Both the position numbers and the translations under genes were made by a program. From Mucilaginibacter sp. JRF (GTDB lineage Bacteria > Bacteroidota > Bacteroidia > Sphingobacteriales > Sphingobacteriaceae): 64,000 nucleotides of DNA. The first letter of the stretch is position 1. Every line of letters begins with the position of its first letter. The notes under the pieces were generated by a model that worked only from the letters and a program-made list of their open reading frames with translations, had not been told where the DNA came from and did no database searches. The stretch covers positions 186,001 to 250,000 of the forward strand of contig NZ_JADFBY010000001.1 in the NCBI RefSeq assembly GCF_015223065.1, given 5' to 3'. Below are positions 62,509-64,000 of the stretch, in pieces.

Positions 62509-64000
62509 ATGAAAAAGATCAGTCTTCGTTCTATTGCGTTCGCATGTCTTTTATCTGCGGGTGTTGCCCACGCGCAGGATAGAAAGGCACCGGCTTACCC
62601 ACTAGTAACACACAATCCGTACTTCAGCATTTGGTCGAACACCGATAAGCTGACAGAATCACCAACCAGGCATTGGACAGGCGCAACGCAATCGCTGTTA
62701 GGCGTTATTAGTGTTGATGGTAAATTCTACCGTTTTTTAGGTGAATCGCCGGATAGGTTCAAAACCATTTTACCGGCATCTGATGAAAAAGCTTACCAGG
62801 TAAAATATACCGAAGCCAAACCGGACGGCAACAACTGGTGCGACCCTACCTTTAATGATGTTGCATGGAAAAGCGGCGGAGCGCCGATAGGCGATAATGA
62901 TCAGGTTAAAACCACCTGGAAAAGCCACGATATTTGGGTGCGCCGTACGTTCACCTATACCAAAACCAATTTGAATGAACTGTACCTGAAAATAAACCAC
63001 GATGATAACGTTGAGGTATATTTAAACGGCAACAAAGTTTTTGAGCGCGAGGGCTGGACAAATGATTTCAAAATGTTCAAACTTAGCGATGACGTTAAAG
63101 CAAAGCTAAAGGATGGCGAAAACGTACTGGCCATACACGTAGCCAACACCGCGGGTGGCCGTTATCTGGATGCCGGTTTGGTTGAAAAAATAAAGGATGT
63201 TAGCACCAATAAATTAGAAGTAGCCCAGCAAAAAGAGGTTACCGTTAACGCTACCCAAACCATTTACAATTTTACAGCCGGTGGTGTTGATCTGGATGTA
63301 ACTTTTACGTCGCCATTGCTAATGAGCGATCTGAACTTGATAGCAAGGCCGGTAAGCTATATAAGCTACAAGGCAAAAGCTAACGATGGTAAAAGCCATG
63401 CGGTTAAGGTACTTTTCAGCGCATCAACAGATGTGGCGGTTAACACCCCCGTGCAGGAAGTTAAAGCTACCAAATACGCCACCGCGAAATTATCAATATT
63501 AAAAGCCGGCACTACCACACAGCCCGTATTGCAAAAACGTGGCGATGATCTGCGTATCGATTGGGGTTATATGTATGTAGCGGCTCCAAAGGCCGAGAGC
63601 GTAACCCAATTTATCACTGCTGAAACAGAGGCTGCCCCGGCATTTATCAGCGGAAAAAGTACTTCTACTTCACAGCAAGGCCGTTCGCTGGCGCTGAATA
63701 CCGTTATTCCGTTTGGAAGCGTGGGCGCAACCGCGGTCGAAAAATATGTTGAGTTGGGTTATGACGAAGTATATGCTATCCAATACTTTAAACAAAACCT
63801 GCGCCCGTGGTGGAACAATTCGGGTAAAGAAACCATTGAAGGTCAGCTGGCTTTAGCTGCCGATCAGTATAAGTCAGTTATTGGTAAATGCGAAGCCTTT
63901 GATAAAACCTTATATGCTGATGCCAAAAAATCAGGCGGTGCAAAATATGCCGATCTGTGTGTGTTGGCTTATCGTCAAAGCATAGCGGCACATGCGCTGG
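62509..64000 (+). CDS. DUF4965/glutaminase-A family secreted protein, 3' end cut off
   Basis: The frame opens at ATG 62509 and runs without a stop to the end of the window (497 full codons). A signal peptide (about 1-23, ending AHAQ) is followed by a DUF4964-like start (PLVTHNPYFSIWSNTDKL, HWTGATQSLLG), an inserted jelly-roll segment (about 85-225, KINHDDNVEVYLNGNKVF), a DUF5127-like region (about 235-445), and the beginning of the helical DUF4965 domain (YADLCVLAYRQSIAAHAL). Fungal relatives are called glutaminase A, but bacterial members lie in glycan loci and their reaction is not settled. It has its own promoter-like site and reads with GH31-GH97. Confidence 0.88.
   Translation, partial: MKKISLRSIAFACLLSAGVAHAQDRKAPAYPLVTHNPYFSIWSNTDKLTESPTRHWTGATQSLLGVISVDGKFYRFLGESPDRFKTILPASDEKAYQVKYTEAKPDGNNWCDPTFNDVAWKSGGAPIGDNDQVKTTWKSHDIWVRRTFTYTKTNLNELYLKINHDDNVEVYLNGNKVFEREGWTNDFKMFKLSDDVKAKLKDGENVLAIHVANTAGGRYLDAGLVEKIKDVSTNKLEVAQQKEVTVNATQTIYNFTAGGVDLDVTFTSPLLMSDLNLIARPVSYISYKAKANDGKSHAVKVLFSASTDVAVNTPVQEVKATKYATAKLSILKAGTTTQPVLQKRGDDLRIDWGYMYVAAPKAESVTQFITAETEAAPAFISGKSTSTSQQGRSLALNTVIPFGSVGATAVEKYVELGYDEVYAIQYFKQNLRPWWNNSGKETIEGQLALAADQYKSVIGKCEAFDKTLYADAKKSGGAKYADLCVLAYRQSIAAHAL

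Overview
The window looks like the chromosome of a polysaccharide-degrading member of the Bacteroidota, most likely Sphingobacteriaceae (Mucilaginibacter or Pedobacter type). The evidence is two SusC/SusD pairs, a hybrid two-component system (HTCS), many secreted glycoside hydrolases with SPI or lipoprotein signals, the long NagB-LmbE fusion, and promoter-like sites of the Bacteroidota form (TTTG, about 18-19 bases, TAnnTTTG). The genus is inferred from gene content only. I saw no rRNA, tRNA, CRISPR array, transposase or phage module.

Layout. 1-2200: end of a class II fructose-bisphosphate aldolase gene, a low-affinity iron permease family gene, an AT-rich orphan and a small coiled-coil ORF. 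2338-18687: a polysaccharide utilisation locus with tandem GH43, GH30, HTCS regulator, SusC, SusD, GH35 and GH53. The enzymes suggest beta-galactan or arabinogalactan (pectin side chains) as substrate. 18689-25008: two large PAS-repeat sensors that end in a histidine-kinase-like phosphoacceptor helix pair but have no ATPase domain; they flank an SGNH hydrolase. 25168-29887: a second SusC/SusD pair. 30427-39883: GH92, GH20, GlcNAc kinase, ROK regulator and NagB-LmbE, a route from N-glycan or chitin-like sugars to fructose-6-phosphate. 40459-48189: a CzcCBA-type metal efflux operon with its two-component system, all on the minus strand. 48375-58135: housekeeping and stress genes (SRPBCC protein, MFS transporter, DinB, HTH protein, HAD hydrolase, two paralogous SDRs, AraC regulator, Tat-exported superoxide dismutase, AI-2E family transporter, truncated haemoglobin). 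58229-64000: GH31, GH97 and the start of a DUF4965/glutaminase-A family gene.

How it fits together. In the first locus, the HTCS would sense a released oligosaccharide and switch on SusCD and the enzymes. GH53 and GH30 would cut the chain, and GH35 and GH43 would trim it. In the second, GH92 and GH20 release mannose and GlcNAc. The kinase makes GlcNAc-6-P and NagB deaminates GlcN-6-P. No NagA is visible, so the LmbE domain fused to NagB is the obvious candidate for the missing deacetylation step.

Between genes there are three copies of a composite, palindrome-rich repeat (near 30.0-30.3, 40.0-40.3 and 52.3-52.6 kb) and two stretches of short degenerate repeats (32.6 and 56.4 kb). The strongest candidates for something not yet described are the paired ATPase-less PAS/DHp sensors, the NagB-LmbE metabolic shortcut and the mosaic intergenic repeat family.
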